A stretch of DNA of 64,000 bases, from contig JAEZWM010000016.1 of NCBI GenBank assembly GCA_023443025.1, positions 1 to 64,000 on the forward strand. Direction: 5' to 3'. Source of the stretch: Bacillota bacterium (GTDB lineage Bacteria; Bacillota; Clostridia; Tissierellales; Peptoniphilaceae). Shown one piece after another: positions 7,823 through 16,752 of the stretch (its first letter is position 1; each line of letters opens with the position of its first letter). The translations under genes and the position numbers were made by a program. The notes below the pieces were generated by a model, which worked only from the letters and a program-made list of their open reading frames with translations, had not been told where the DNA came from and did no database searches.

Positions 7823-9320
7823 AAGGATTATATTAGAGAACAGAATACTGTTATCAGTAAATTTTTTTGTGTTTTGTTTTTTGTGTGGAATTGCACTGAA
7901 TGAATATAGAGAAATCAATATAGGTATATTCGGATATATACTTTCTGTTATTACAAATCACTACTATGTACTATACTGTATGTTGCCTACAATACTAATT
8001 ATAATTGCAAAATACATAAGAGGACAGAGAGATATTGAAACGATTAGGTTCAAAAGCTTTTTCCACCAAATTGGAAGTTCAATAAAATCATTTACAATAT
8101 GGATGCTGCTTTATATTAGTACGCACTTTACTATAGCATTTTTTATTGGAATACAGGTCTTTAAAAGTAGTAATTATCAAGCAATTGTAGATGATTCATT
8201 TTATAATGAGCTTGTTATAGTGCTGAATATGTATAGTCAACATTTTTATTATTTGGCTTTTGCTGTTGTACTAGTTGCCATATATTTTATGTTTGGATTT
8301 GTCGTTTTGTTTTCCTTGACTTCGTATGTAAATTATAAATATGGGTATAAAAAAATGATTATTGCATCAGTATTGATTTACATACTTACATTTATTGGGT
8401 TTAAAACTGAATTAAAATCTACTTTACCTATTCTTTGTTTTAATAATTATATATTATTGCATCATGGTTTGTTTGTGAACGGAGTATTAAAATTTACTTT
8501 AGTGTTGATAACAGGACTTTTAATATTATTGGTATGTAGCGGAAAAAGAATAACTAATAGAAGTGGTTATAAAACGTCTTATCTATTTGTCTCAAAGAAA
8601 GAAAATATAATATCGTTTATCATCGTTCTTTCTATGTTTTTAATAGAGGTGCTACGTAATCTTGGAAATGAATCTTTTAGTATGAAAGATGTACCTGTTT
8701 TAGTGATGCTTGGTACAGGAGGTGGATATAGTTCTTTTATATCATGGTTTCGCATGACAATTATTTATATGGCTCCCTTGTTTTTTATTGGTGTAGTGGA
8801 TAGTAGAATAAAAACATATGGACAAGCACCTGTATTGATTAGGATGAAAAGCAAATTGGAGTTTGATTATAAGCTTACAGTAGAGTATATAAAATACATA
8901 TTTAAATACACACTATATATGACTTTGGTTGGAAATGTTTTTTATTTTCTTGGGTTTTATATGAATCAAGGTGATAATTATTTAAACGAATTACTCGGTC
9001 TACAAATTACAAATTTAAAGTTAAATTTATATTTTGTTATTTTTTTCGTCTATTTAATATTTGATTTTCTGATCTTTAAAATAATATCTGATTATACTAG
9101 TGGTGTAGTTGCTTTTGTGAGTATATTGATTGCTAAATTTATTTTATTTGTAGTGCCATCAAGTAATTATTTTACCTTCAATTTTGGAATCATTGATTTT
9201 TGCAACAATCTTAAACAACAAAAGACGTTAATAAAAATATTACCTTTATTGTTTTTCATTGTGATATATTTTATTGTGTTTAGTAGAAAGAGGTACAAAT
9301 ATGTCAATCATAGAAATTAA
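7809..9320 (+). CDS. large polytopic membrane protein of the ABC cassette
   Basis: About 503 residues with ten to twelve hydrophobic segments and short loops, some basic (for example RGQRDIETIRFKS and KRITNRSGYK). The C-terminus is a hydrophobic helix followed by a Lys/Arg/Tyr-rich tail. Overlaps of 14 and 20 bases with the flanking genes show a single operon, so it is probably the second membrane subunit of the transporter. It does not match the FtsX/MacB layout, as no large extracellular domain is seen. The family is not recognised. It is A+T-rich like the preceding gene. Confidence 0.75.
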   Translation: MKATKRIILENRILLSVNFFVFCFLCGIALNEYREINIGIFGYILSVITNHYYVLYCMLPTILIIIAKYIRGQRDIETIRFKSFFHQIGSSIKSFTIWMLLYISTHFTIAFFIGIQVFKSSNYQAIVDDSFYNELVIVLNMYSQHFYYLAFAVVLVAIYFMFGFVVLFSLTSYVNYKYGYKKMIIASVLIYILTFIGFKTELKSTLPILCFNNYILLHHGLFVNGVLKFTLVLITGLLILLVCSGKRITNRSGYKTSYLFVSKKENIISFIIVLSMFLIEVLRNLGNESFSMKDVPVLVMLGTGGGYSSFISWFRMTIIYMAPLFFIGVVDSRIKTYGQAPVLIRMKSKLEFDYKLTVEYIKYIFKYTLYMTLVGNVFYFLGFYMNQGDNYLNELLGLQITNLKLNLYFVIFFVYLIFDFLIFKIISDYTSGVVAFVSILIAKFILFVVPSSNYFTFNFGIIDFCNNLKQQKTLIKILPLLFFIVIYFIVFSRKRYKYVNHRN

Positions 9321-9972
9321 AAATATAAGCAAGAAGTTCAAACAGAACGTTTTATTTAATAATGCAAGTATGGATATCAAAGAGGGTACAACAGTAGGAA
9401 TAGTTGGAGCCAATGGTTCTGGAAAAAGTGTACTATTTAAATTAATAACAGGATTGGAGTTTGTAGACGAAGGAGACATATTCGTAAGAAATAAAAAAGT
9501 TGGTAAAGACTTAGACTTTCCAAGGGATGTAGGTTTATTTGTAAATCAACCAGGATATATTGACTTTTATGATGGATTTACAAATCTAAAATTATTAGCT
9601 GATATTCAAGGAAAGATTGATGATGAGAAAATAAAAAAATGTATGGAAAGTGTGGAACTGGATCCTGCTAATAAAACAAAAGTAAGAAACTACTCATCAG
9701 GTATGAAGCAAAAGCTTGGAATTGCTCAAGCAATAATGGAGAATCAAGATATAATATTATTGGATGAACCATTTAATGCGCTTGACTTTCAAACTAATGT
9801 AGAAGTTTTAGGGATATTATCGAAATTAAAAGAAGAAAACAAAACTATATTGTTAACATCACATCAACACGAATATTTAGATAAGGTATGTGATGAAATA
9901 TATATTATAATTGATAAAAAACTGCTTCCACTAACAGATGAAATAAAAGAGAAATATTTTTCGATATTTTAA
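9301..9972 (+). CDS. ABC transporter ATP-binding protein
   Basis: ATPase subunit of about 223 residues. The Walker A motif GANGSGKS is at residues 36-43, the signature YSSGMKQKLG near 130, Walker B ILLDEP near 150 and the H-loop LTSHQH near 185. All look intact. The domain is short with no C-terminal extension, as in ABC-2/lantibiotic-immunity-type exporters. ATG 9301 follows AAAGAGG by seven bases; an in-frame TTG at 9274 lies inside the preceding gene. It probably powers the two membrane proteins just upstream, moving a peptide or other hydrophobic substrate. The substrate is unknown. Confidence 0.92.
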   Translation: MSIIEIKNISKKFKQNVLFNNASMDIKEGTTVGIVGANGSGKSVLFKLITGLEFVDEGDIFVRNKKVGKDLDFPRDVGLFVNQPGYIDFYDGFTNLKLLADIQGKIDDEKIKKCMESVELDPANKTKVRNYSSGMKQKLGIAQAIMENQDIILLDEPFNALDFQTNVEVLGILSKLKEENKTILLTSHQHEYLDKVCDEIYIIIDKKLLPLTDEIKEKYFSIF

Positions 9973-10002
9973 TTCATAGTGAATTAAAGTAAGGTAAATT
10001 GA

Positions 10003-10134
10003 GCAGTTCTAAAAAGGAAAGATATTTTTGATTTTAATGAGAATAACAGCAGTGATGATACCTTATATAATGAGAAAGAGGACGAAACTCTAGAGTGGAT
10101 AGAAGATTCCGAAGATGTTGGGATTGATGAGTAG
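10003..10134 (+). pseudogene. acidic coding relic without a start codon
   Basis: An open frame of 43 codons between a TGA and a TAG, with no ATG/GTG/TTG start. It is rich in Asp, Glu and Asn and has ordinary coding-like codons. It looks like the 3' end of a lost gene, such as an acidic C-terminal tail. It may be chance; no family can be named. Confidence 0.3.
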
Positions 10135-10149
10135 AAATAGAGGATGGAT

Positions 10150-10190
10150 GTTGTGTCAGAATTTTGGCTATTCTGACACAACTTCTTTTA
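10150..10190 (+). terminator. terminator-like hairpin
   Basis: A 12-bp perfect stem (10150-10161 with 10171-10182), loop of nine, followed by TTCTTTTAT. It could end the ABC-cassette transcript. Confidence 0.7.
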
Positions 10191-10209
10191 TAAAAAACAA
10201 TAAGAGATT

Positions 10210-10245
10210 AAGAGCCAAAACCTGTAAGTTAAGGGCTCTTTTTTT
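10210..10245 (+). terminator. second terminator hairpin before hrcA
   Basis: AAGAGCC (10210-10216) pairs with GGCTCTT (10234-10240) and is followed by a run of Ts. Confidence 0.7.
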
Positions 10246-10305
10246 GATTTCTGATGAACTTTTTAACCCATAATATATGAAATTATAAATTATTTATTAA
10301 AACTA

Positions 10306-10334
10306 TTGACAAAGAGCAAAAATTTTTGTATTAT
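10306..10334 (+). promoter_or_regulatory. hrcA-grpE-dnaK promoter
   Basis: TTGACA at 10306-10311, a 17-base spacer and TATTAT at 10329-10334: a near-consensus vegetative promoter, immediately followed by the CIRCE element. Confidence 0.9.
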
Positions 10335-10338
10335 ATTA

Positions 10339-10365
10339 TTAGCACTCGGAGCGAGTGAGTGCTAA
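10339..10365 (+). promoter_or_regulatory. CIRCE operator (HrcA binding site)
   Basis: TTAGCACTC-N9-GAGTGCTAA, a perfect match to the CIRCE consensus, placed at the transcription start. It implies heat-shock control by HrcA, encoded by the first gene of the operon. Confidence 0.97.
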
Positions 10366-10388
10366 CAAAAAAGAAATAGGGTGAGGAC

Positions 10389-11414
10389 ATGTTAGATGAG
10401 AGAAAGCTGAGCATACTTTATGCGATAATAAACAGCTATATACTATGTGCTGAACCCATTGGATCAAGGACGATTTCTAAACAGTATGATTTAGGAGTTA
10501 GTTCGGCGACTATCAGAAATGAGATGTCTGATTTGGAGAGTTTGGGGTACTTGAACAAGGCACACTCTTCTTCGGGTAGGATTCCATCTGACAAGGCCTA
10601 TAGACATTATGTCAACTATCTTTTAAACGAGCTGTTTACCGAAAAGGCTCTTGATAAGACAATGATTTCTATGCTCTTAGACAAAGATTTTGATGCATTG
10701 GAATCTTTAATTACTAATTCTGCAAAAGTTCTTTCAGATATAACGAAGTATACTGCACTGGCGATAGTTTCTAAACAGACTAGCATAAAGATAAAGAAAT
10801 TGCAGCTTGTTGAACTTTCACCTATAACCTTGGTACTATTGATAGTTTATGATACTGAGGATGTTGTGCATCATACTCTTTATTTGGAGGAGCCCGTTGA
10901 TAAGGAATTTATTGAGAATTTAAATAAATATATCAATCTAAAGCTTATAGGCAATAGATTAGCCGATATTCCAAAAACAATCGATGCCCTTTTAAAATCA
11001 GCACCACCTGAGTACAAAAGATTTTTAATGTACTTGCGAGAAGTTTTTGCTTCTCAGATTAATGAGATGAATCAAACTCGTATCATCTACGATGGGGTTG
11101 CAAATATTTTCAACTATCCTGAGTATAAGGATGTTGATAAGGCGAAGGAGTTTGTCGATTTTATTGAGGGTAAAGACGGCTTGGCAGAAATAATATCAAA
11201 AGATGATGAAGAAGAATTAAAGATTAGCATCGGAGAAGAAAACGAGCTTGAGTTGTTAGCTGAGTTATCAATTGTTTCTTCTGTGTACGGACTTGGAGAC
11301 AATCTACACGGAAGAATCGGAATAATTGGTCCTAAGAGAATGGACTACAGCGCAGTTATTATGACAATATTATCGCTGACTGAAGCATTAGAGTCCCTAA
11401 GTAATAGAGAATAG
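10389..11414 (+). CDS. hrcA: heat-inducible transcription repressor HrcA
   Basis: Repressor of the class I heat-shock genes, about 341 residues. The N-terminal winged helix includes ILYAIINSYI and the recognition segment SSATIRNEMSDLE. A GAF-like dimerisation region follows, and the C-terminus carries the HrcA GIIGPKRMDYS segment. The CIRCE site lies 23 bases upstream, so it regulates itself. The genes after it (grpE, dnaK) are closely spaced, the classical hrcA-grpE-dnaK-dnaJ order. Confidence 0.97.
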   Translation: MLDERKLSILYAIINSYILCAEPIGSRTISKQYDLGVSSATIRNEMSDLESLGYLNKAHSSSGRIPSDKAYRHYVNYLLNELFTEKALDKTMISMLLDKDFDALESLITNSAKVLSDITKYTALAIVSKQTSIKIKKLQLVELSPITLVLLIVYDTEDVVHHTLYLEEPVDKEFIENLNKYINLKLIGNRLADIPKTIDALLKSAPPEYKRFLMYLREVFASQINEMNQTRIIYDGVANIFNYPEYKDVDKAKEFVDFIEGKDGLAEIISKDDEEELKISIGEENELELLAELSIVSSVYGLGDNLHGRIGIIGPKRMDYSAVIMTILSLTEALESLSNRE

Positions 11415-11430
11415 ACGAGGTGATCAGTTT

Positions 11431-11982
11431 ATGGATGAGAAGAAATACGATGAAAATGATACGGAAATTATAGACGAGGAAACGACTGAAGATGTCGAAG
11501 TTGACGAAGACATTGAAACACTGGAAGATGAAGCTGAAGAGATAGAAGCTGAAATAGTGGATGAAAACAATGAAGTTGATGAGTTAAAATCAACACTGGT
11601 CAGACTACAGGCTGACTTTAATAATTATAGAAATAGAGTCAATAAAGAAAAAGCTCAAACGATTAAGTTTGCTACTGAATCACTGGTAGAGAAACTACTT
11701 CCTATTCTTGACGACTTTGATCGAGCCATAGATTCCTGCAAGGAAGACCCTAGTATTGTTGAAGGGTTTAGCTTGATAAGGGCTCAAATGTTAAAGGTTC
11801 TCGAAGGACAAGGCTTAGAAATTATTGAATCTGATGGCGTAGAGTTCGACCCTAATCTACACAATGCTGTAGTTATGGAAGAGTCCGATGAAAAGTCGGG
11901 TATAATCACCGAAACTTTTCAAAAGGGATACAAACTGGGTGATAGAGTTCTACGTGCAAGCATGGTTAAGGTAAGCAAATAA
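11431..11982 (+). CDS. grpE: nucleotide exchange factor GrpE
   Basis: Co-chaperone that releases ADP from DnaK. Of about 183 residues, the first 50 are a very acidic Glu/Asp tail, followed by a long coiled-coil helix (RLQADFNNYRNRVNKEK region) and the C-terminal beta domain ending in GYKLGDRVLRASMVKV, the GrpE signature. It lies 16 bases after hrcA and 36 bases before dnaK in the heat-shock operon. Confidence 0.96.
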   Translation: MDEKKYDENDTEIIDEETTEDVEVDEDIETLEDEAEEIEAEIVDENNEVDELKSTLVRLQADFNNYRNRVNKEKAQTIKFATESLVEKLLPILDDFDRAIDSCKEDPSIVEGFSLIRAQMLKVLEGQGLEIIESDGVEFDPNLHNAVVMEESDEKSGIITETFQKGYKLGDRVLRASMVKVSK

Positions 11983-12018
11983 ATAAATTTTAAATAAACA
12001 AATTTTAGGAGGAAAACT

Positions 12019-13848
12019 ATGAGTAAAATTATTGGTATAGACTTAGGAACAACAAACTCTGCCGTAGCTGTTATGGAAGGTGGAGAAGCAATTATTATCC
12101 CAAATGCGGAAGGTAACAGAACTACTCCTTCAATTGTTGCATTTGCAAAGGATGGCGAAAGACTAGTAGGAGAAACTGCTAAAAGACAAGCCATCACAAA
12201 TCCTGATAGAACTATCAGTTCAATCAAAAGAGAGATGGGTTCTGACTGGAAAAAGAATATAGATGATAAGGACTACTCACCTGAAGAAATTTCTGCTATG
12301 ATACTTCAAAAAATCAAAACAGATGCTGAAAACTACCTTGGTGAAACTGTAACTGAAGCGGTTATAACAGTACCTGCTTACTTTACAGACTCTCAAAGAC
12401 AAGCTACAAAAGATGCAGGAAAAATTGCAGGTCTTGAAGTTAAGAGAATTATAAACGAGCCAACTGCAGCTGCTCTTGCTTACGGAATCGACAAAGAGCA
12501 TGATCAGCATAAGATTATGGTGTATGACCTTGGTGGTGGAACATTTGACGTTTCCATACTGGAAGTTGGTGACGGAGTATTCGAAGTGCTTTCTACTAGA
12601 GGAAACAACAGACTTGGTGGAGACGACTTTGACCAAGAATTAATTGACTATATAGCTGAAGAGTACAAGAAAGAATCAGGAATTGATTTAAGAGATGATG
12701 CTACTGCGCTTCAAAGACTTAAAGATGCAGCTGAAAAAGCAAAGAAAGAGCTTTCTACAACTCTTACTTCAAATGTTAACCTACCTTTTATCACTGCTAT
12801 CAATGGTGTTCCTGCTCACTTAAATATGGATATTAAAAGAGCAAAATTTGAAGAACTAACTGCTCACTTAGTTGAAAAGACTATGGGTCCTGTAAGAGAA
12901 GCGCTAAGAGACGCTGACCTTACTCCAAGCGATATCGAGAAGATACTTCTAGTTGGTGGATCTACAAGAATCCCGGCTGTTCAAGAAGCTGTTAAACAAC
13001 TAATCGGGAAAGAACCTCAAAAGGACATCAACCCGGACGAATGTGTGGCAATAGGTGCAGCTATTCAAGGTGGAGTACTGGCTGGAGAGGTTAAAGACTT
13101 ACTATTACTGGATGTTACACCACTTTCACTTGGAATTGAGACTCTTGGTGGAGTGTCAACAAAACTTATAGAAAGAAATACAACTATCCCAACTAAGAAG
13201 AGCCAAATATTTACAACCGCAGCAGATGGACAAACTTCTGTAGACATTCATGTACTTCAAGGTGAGAGAGAAATGGCAGCTGACAATACTACTCTTGGTA
13301 GATTCCAATTGACAGGGATTCCTGCTGCAGCTAGAGGCATCCCACAAATCGAAGTTACATTTGACATAGATGCAAATGGTATTGTAAATGTAAGTGCAAA
13401 AGATTTAGGTTCAGGAAAAGAGCAAAAGATAACAATCACTGCTTCAACTAAGATGTCTGACGACGAGATTGAAAGAAAAGTTAAAGAAGCTGAACAATTT
13501 GCTGAAGATGACAAGAAAAAGAAAGAAATCATCGAAGCTAAAAACAATGGTGAAAGTATAATTTACCAAACTGAAAAATCACTTAAAGATCTAGGTGATA
13601 AAGTAGATTCAGCTGAAAAAGAAAACATTGAAGCAAAGATTGCTGAGTTAAGAACTGCTTTAGAATCAGACAATGTAGAAGATATTAAAGCAAAAACCGA
13701 CGAGTTAACTCAAGACTTCTATAAGATTTCTCAAAAACTATACGAAGGTACAGGCGAAGCAGCAGGTGCAGAGCAACCGGGAGAACAAGCTCCGGAAGAC
13801 GATGTAGTAGATGCTGACTACGAAGTAGTTGACGAGGACGAAGAATAA
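12019..13848 (+). CDS. dnaK: molecular chaperone DnaK (Hsp70)
   Basis: Full-length Hsp70, about 609 residues. The ATPase domain carries [14 protein letters not shown] at the N-terminus, the phosphate-2 loop [14 protein letters not shown] near 172 and the adenosine motif [13 protein letters not shown] near 313. A substrate-binding domain and helical lid follow, with an acidic tail ending in EVVDEDEE. The ribosome-binding site AGGAGG is near-perfect. It is followed by a hairpin, so dnaJ, about 125 bases on, may be partly uncoupled. Confidence 0.98.
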   Translation: MSKIIGIDLGTTNSAVAVMEGGEAIIIPNAEGNRTTPSIVAFAKDGERLVGETAKRQAITNPDRTISSIKREMGSDWKKNIDDKDYSPEEISAMILQKIKTDAENYLGETVTEAVITVPAYFTDSQRQATKDAGKIAGLEVKRIINEPTAAALAYGIDKEHDQHKIMVYDLGGGTFDVSILEVGDGVFEVLSTRGNNRLGGDDFDQELIDYIAEEYKKESGIDLRDDATALQRLKDAAEKAKKELSTTLTSNVNLPFITAINGVPAHLNMDIKRAKFEELTAHLVEKTMGPVREALRDADLTPSDIEKILLVGGSTRIPAVQEAVKQLIGKEPQKDINPDECVAIGAAIQGGVLAGEVKDLLLLDVTPLSLGIETLGGVSTKLIERNTTIPTKKSQIFTTAADGQTSVDIHVLQGEREMAADNTTLGRFQLTGIPAAARGIPQIEVTFDIDANGIVNVSAKDLGSGKEQKITITASTKMSDDEIERKVKEAEQFAEDDKKKKEIIEAKNNGESIIYQTEKSLKDLGDKVDSAEKENIEAKIAELRTALESDNVEDIKAKTDELTQDFYKISQKLYEGTGEAAGAEQPGEQAPEDDVVDADYEVVDEDEE

Positions 13849-13862
13849 TTTATAAAACCGGA

Positions 13863-13890
13863 AAAGGTGGGATTCTATCCTGCCTTTTTT
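13863..13890 (+). terminator. hairpin after dnaK
   Basis: 11-bp stem (13863-13873 with 13777+100 to 13887, that is 13877-13887) containing two G-T pairs, loop TCT, then Ts. It probably causes partial termination before dnaJ. Confidence 0.6.
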
Positions 13891-13902
13891 AAATTCACTT
13901 AG

Positions 13903-13930
13903 TTGACAATGCACTTTATATATGTAAAAA
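13903..13930 (+). promoter_or_regulatory. possible dnaJ promoter
   Basis: TTGACA at 13903-13908 with TAAAAA at 13925-13930 after 16 bases. The -35 is perfect and the -10 is poor. No CIRCE is seen here. Confidence 0.35.
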
Positions 13931-13972
13931 TATTGTAGGCAATTATAAGATAGTAGAAGGACTGGTGACAAA

Positions 13973-15100
13973 TTGAGAAATCTTTATGAAACTCTTGAAG
14001 TGGAATCCACTGCCACTCAAGACGAAATAAAAAGATCATATAGAAGGCTTGCTAAAAAATACCATCCGGATCTTAACCCGGATGATGAAACGGCAAGTGA
14101 AAAATTAAAGGAAATAAACCTGGCGTATGAAGTGCTAAGCGATCCAAATAAGAGATCTAAGTACGACACATATGGTGATGCAATATTTGAAGGAGCGGGA
14201 GCCGGCGGCGGATACGGCGGTGGTTTCGAAGACATTTTCGGTACGATTTTCAACGACTTTTTCGGTGGAGGATTCTCAGGGGCAGGTACACACACCTCAA
14301 GAGCTCAGAGGGCTTATAAAGGTGAAGATATATCGACATATCTAACGATAGAGTTTGAAGAAGCTGTGTTCGGTACTGAAAAGGAAGTAAGCATCAGGCG
14401 AAGAGAAACCTGTGAAACCTGTGATGGAAGCGGTGCTAAGCCGGGAACTGAGAAGAAGACTTGTACTACTTGCTCGGGAACAGGTCAGGTAAGCTTTACC
14501 CAAGAGTCTCCTTTTGGAAGATTCGTAAGGACTTCAGTCTGTCCGGAATGTCATGGCACTGGGGAGATAATCGAAGAACACTGTGAAACATGCCACGGTG
14601 AAGGACATGTTATTAAGAATAGAACCATAAAGGTAAAAATAGTAGCAGGAGTAGATAATGAAACAGTAATAAGAGTTACAGGTGAAGGTCATGCCGGGGT
14701 AAATGGCGGGCCTAATGGTGACCTCTACGTTGTACTGACGGTAAAAGAGCATGAACTCTTTGAAAGAAGAGGACTAGATGTATTCTACGAGCTACCGATA
14801 AGGTTTACGCAGGCTGCACTTGGTGATGAAATAGAAGTACCGGTACTAGATGGGGTTGAAAAGCTGGACATACCTAGTGGAACTCAATCAGGAAAGATAT
14901 TTAGACTAAGAGGCAAAGGAATAAAGAGCCCTAGAGCACCTCAAATCGGTGACATATACATCACAGCTCAAGTTGTGACTCCGGATAATTTAACCGACAG
15001 ACAGATTGAAATATTAAAAGAATTTGATGAGATAGAGGGCAAGGAAACCAAAGAAAAGAAAAAGAAATTCTTCGATAAGGTCAAGGATATCTTTGAGTAG
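13973..15100 (+). CDS. dnaJ: chaperone protein DnaJ (Hsp40)
   Basis: Full-length type I DnaJ, about 375 residues. The J domain has HPD at about 31-33 (YHPDLNP), followed by a Gly/Phe-rich linker. The zinc domain carries four CxxCxGxG repeats (CETCDGSG, CTTCSGTG, CPECHGTG, CETCHGEG). The C-terminal substrate-binding domains follow. It stimulates DnaK ATPase. The start is TTG at 13973, with AGAAGG upstream, supported by the conserved N-terminus. It is followed after eight bases by prmA. Confidence 0.97.
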   Translation: MRNLYETLEVESTATQDEIKRSYRRLAKKYHPDLNPDDETASEKLKEINLAYEVLSDPNKRSKYDTYGDAIFEGAGAGGGYGGGFEDIFGTIFNDFFGGGFSGAGTHTSRAQRAYKGEDISTYLTIEFEEAVFGTEKEVSIRRRETCETCDGSGAKPGTEKKTCTTCSGTGQVSFTQESPFGRFVRTSVCPECHGTGEIIEEHCETCHGEGHVIKNRTIKVKIVAGVDNETVIRVTGEGHAGVNGGPNGDLYVVLTVKEHELFERRGLDVFYELPIRFTQAALGDEIEVPVLDGVEKLDIPSGTQSGKIFRLRGKGIKSPRAPQIGDIYITAQVVTPDNLTDRQIEILKEFDEIEGKETKEKKKKFFDKVKDIFE

Positions 15101-15108
15101 GTGTAAAC

Positions 15109-16035
15109 ATGAAATGGATTGAGATAATCCTAAAAACGCATAGAGATAATGAGGATTTACTCGTCGATAAGCTGTACGAATACAATATTGACGGGGTAAA
15201 TGTTGAAGATGAAAATCTAATCTTTGATGTATATGAACATAATACCGACTGGGAATTAATCGACCTTCCGGATAGTGAACCGGGAGATATAATAAAGCTT
15301 AAAGTGTTCTTTGATACTGAGGAATACAATGGATTTATAAAAACAGAACTCAGACATTATATCGACAGTGTTGACTACGAAGTTGAAATCGTCGATGAAG
15401 TGATTCTGGATAATATGGATTGGGCAACCGAGTGGAAGAAATACTATAAGGTATTCAAACTCGGTGAAAAGCTTGTAATAAAACCATCTTGGGAAGATTA
15501 TGATGCTTCTAAAGAAGAGATTGTAATTGATATAGATCCTGGAATGGCTTTTGGTACCGGTACACATGCTTCGACCTATCTATGTCTGGAGATAATGGAA
15601 GAGATGGGTATAGGTGGGAAAAACATAATCGATATCGGTACGGGTTCCGGTATACTTGCAATAGCTGCAGCGAAGCTCGGCGCGAAAAGTGTAACCGCAA
15701 TTGATCTCGATCCGGTTTGTATTAGTACAACTACCGAGAATTCAAAACTAAATAAATGCGAGGATATCATAGATGTTTTTGAAGCTGATTTGACCAAAGG
15801 GATAGATGGCATTTATGATGTTGCATTAATCAATATCATCGCAGAAGTAATAGTAGAACTTCTCGATTATCTTCATGAGAACCTGAAACATGGATCCAAG
15901 GTTATCTTATCCGGAATTATAAATGAAAATGCTCGAATGGTTTATGACAAGCTAGATGAAATGGGATATGTTGTAATTTCATCAAAACAAAAAGATGGAT
16001 GGACAGCTATCCATGCGGAGTATAGAAATGCATAG
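15109..16035 (+). CDS. prmA: ribosomal protein L11 methyltransferase
   Basis: SAM-dependent methyltransferase that trimethylates ribosomal protein L11. It is about 308 residues, with an N-terminal L11-recognition domain and a C-terminal Rossmann fold bearing DPGMAFGTGTHAST near 145 and the SAM loop IIDIGTGSGILAIAA near 175, both PrmA hallmarks. It overlaps the next gene by 8 bases. Position after dnaJ is conserved in Firmicutes. Confidence 0.96.
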   Translation: MKWIEIILKTHRDNEDLLVDKLYEYNIDGVNVEDENLIFDVYEHNTDWELIDLPDSEPGDIIKLKVFFDTEEYNGFIKTELRHYIDSVDYEVEIVDEVILDNMDWATEWKKYYKVFKLGEKLVIKPSWEDYDASKEEIVIDIDPGMAFGTGTHASTYLCLEIMEEMGIGGKNIIDIGTGSGILAIAAAKLGAKSVTAIDLDPVCISTTTENSKLNKCEDIIDVFEADLTKGIDGIYDVALINIIAEVIVELLDYLHENLKHGSKVILSGIINENARMVYDKLDEMGYVVISSKQKDGWTAIHAEYRNA

Positions 16036-16750
16036 ATGCTTTATTAATGATAGTGTAATAATTGATGAAACTTTTAGTATCGGTGGAGATGACCGAAATC
16101 ATATTGTAAACTCACTAAGAATGAAGATGGGTGAGAGACTGGAAGTTGTTGGTGGTAATGGTTCGTTTCTATGTGAAATTGTAGATATTACCGGTGAAGA
16201 CTTAAGGATTAAAGCAATAGAGGAAATAGAAAAACAAAGTGAGTCGCATATAGATATAATTCTTTATCAGGCACTTGCAAAGGGCGATAAGATGGATTTT
16301 ATAGTACAGAAAGCAACTGAGCTTGGGGTCAAAGAAATCCATCCGATAAATACCGTAAGGACTGTAGTTAAACTGGAATCTAAGAGAGCTAAAAAGAGAA
16401 TCGAAAGACTTAACTCTATAGCAAAGGAAGCTTGTAAACAGTCGAGAAGGGATTATATACCTGAAGTTAGGGATATCATCGACTTAAGTGATATAAATGA
16501 AGAAACTCTTTTGGTTGCATACGAAACAGAAGAAGATAAGACTCTAAAAGCTAAGCTTAAAGAACTAAAATCAAATAGAATTGCAGTACTCATAGGACCG
16601 GAAGGCGGATTTGATCCGAAAGAGATTGAATTTTTAAGTGAAAGAGGAGCTCATATAATTTCACTCGGACCAAGGATACTAAGAACAGAAACTGCCGGTC
16701 TTGCATTGGTTTCAATTATCCAATACGAACTTGGCGATATGGGAGAATAG
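16028..16750 (+). CDS. rsmE: 16S rRNA (uracil1498-N3)-methyltransferase
   Basis: RsmE of about 240 residues, a SPOUT-class enzyme. An N-terminal PUA-like domain is followed by the knotted domain with KATELGVKEIHPI, GPEGGF and the C-terminal LGPRILRTETA, all diagnostic. ATG 16028 was chosen because GGAG lies seven bases upstream and the protein then starts MHRCFI, as in the family; upstream ATGs (15995, 16013) lie well inside prmA. It is followed directly by mtaB. Confidence 0.95.
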   Translation: MHRCFINDSVIIDETFSIGGDDRNHIVNSLRMKMGERLEVVGGNGSFLCEIVDITGEDLRIKAIEEIEKQSESHIDIILYQALAKGDKMDFIVQKATELGVKEIHPINTVRTVVKLESKRAKKRIERLNSIAKEACKQSRRDYIPEVRDIIDLSDINEETLLVAYETEEDKTLKAKLKELKSNRIAVLIGPEGGFDPKEIEFLSERGAHIISLGPRILRTETAGLALVSIIQYELGDMGE

Positions 16751-16752
16751 AT

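Larger units (their letters stand above)
9973..10388. other. 416-bp interval between the ABC cassette and hrcA
   Basis: Holds a short coding relic (10003-10134), two terminator-like hairpins (10150-10190 and 10210-10245), then the hrcA promoter and CIRCE operator. No complete gene is seen. This is probably the right-hand boundary of the inserted block. Confidence 0.6.

Noticed and set aside
4410..10300. Attachment-site repeats around the cassette
   Set aside because: Sequences after hemW and before hrcA share only short A+T-rich matches; no convincing direct repeat or integrase.
12277..12636. 119-codon minus-strand frame opposite dnaK
   Set aside because: It mirrors the dnaK codons, and dnaK is fully supported by motifs; no ribosome-binding site or family signal.
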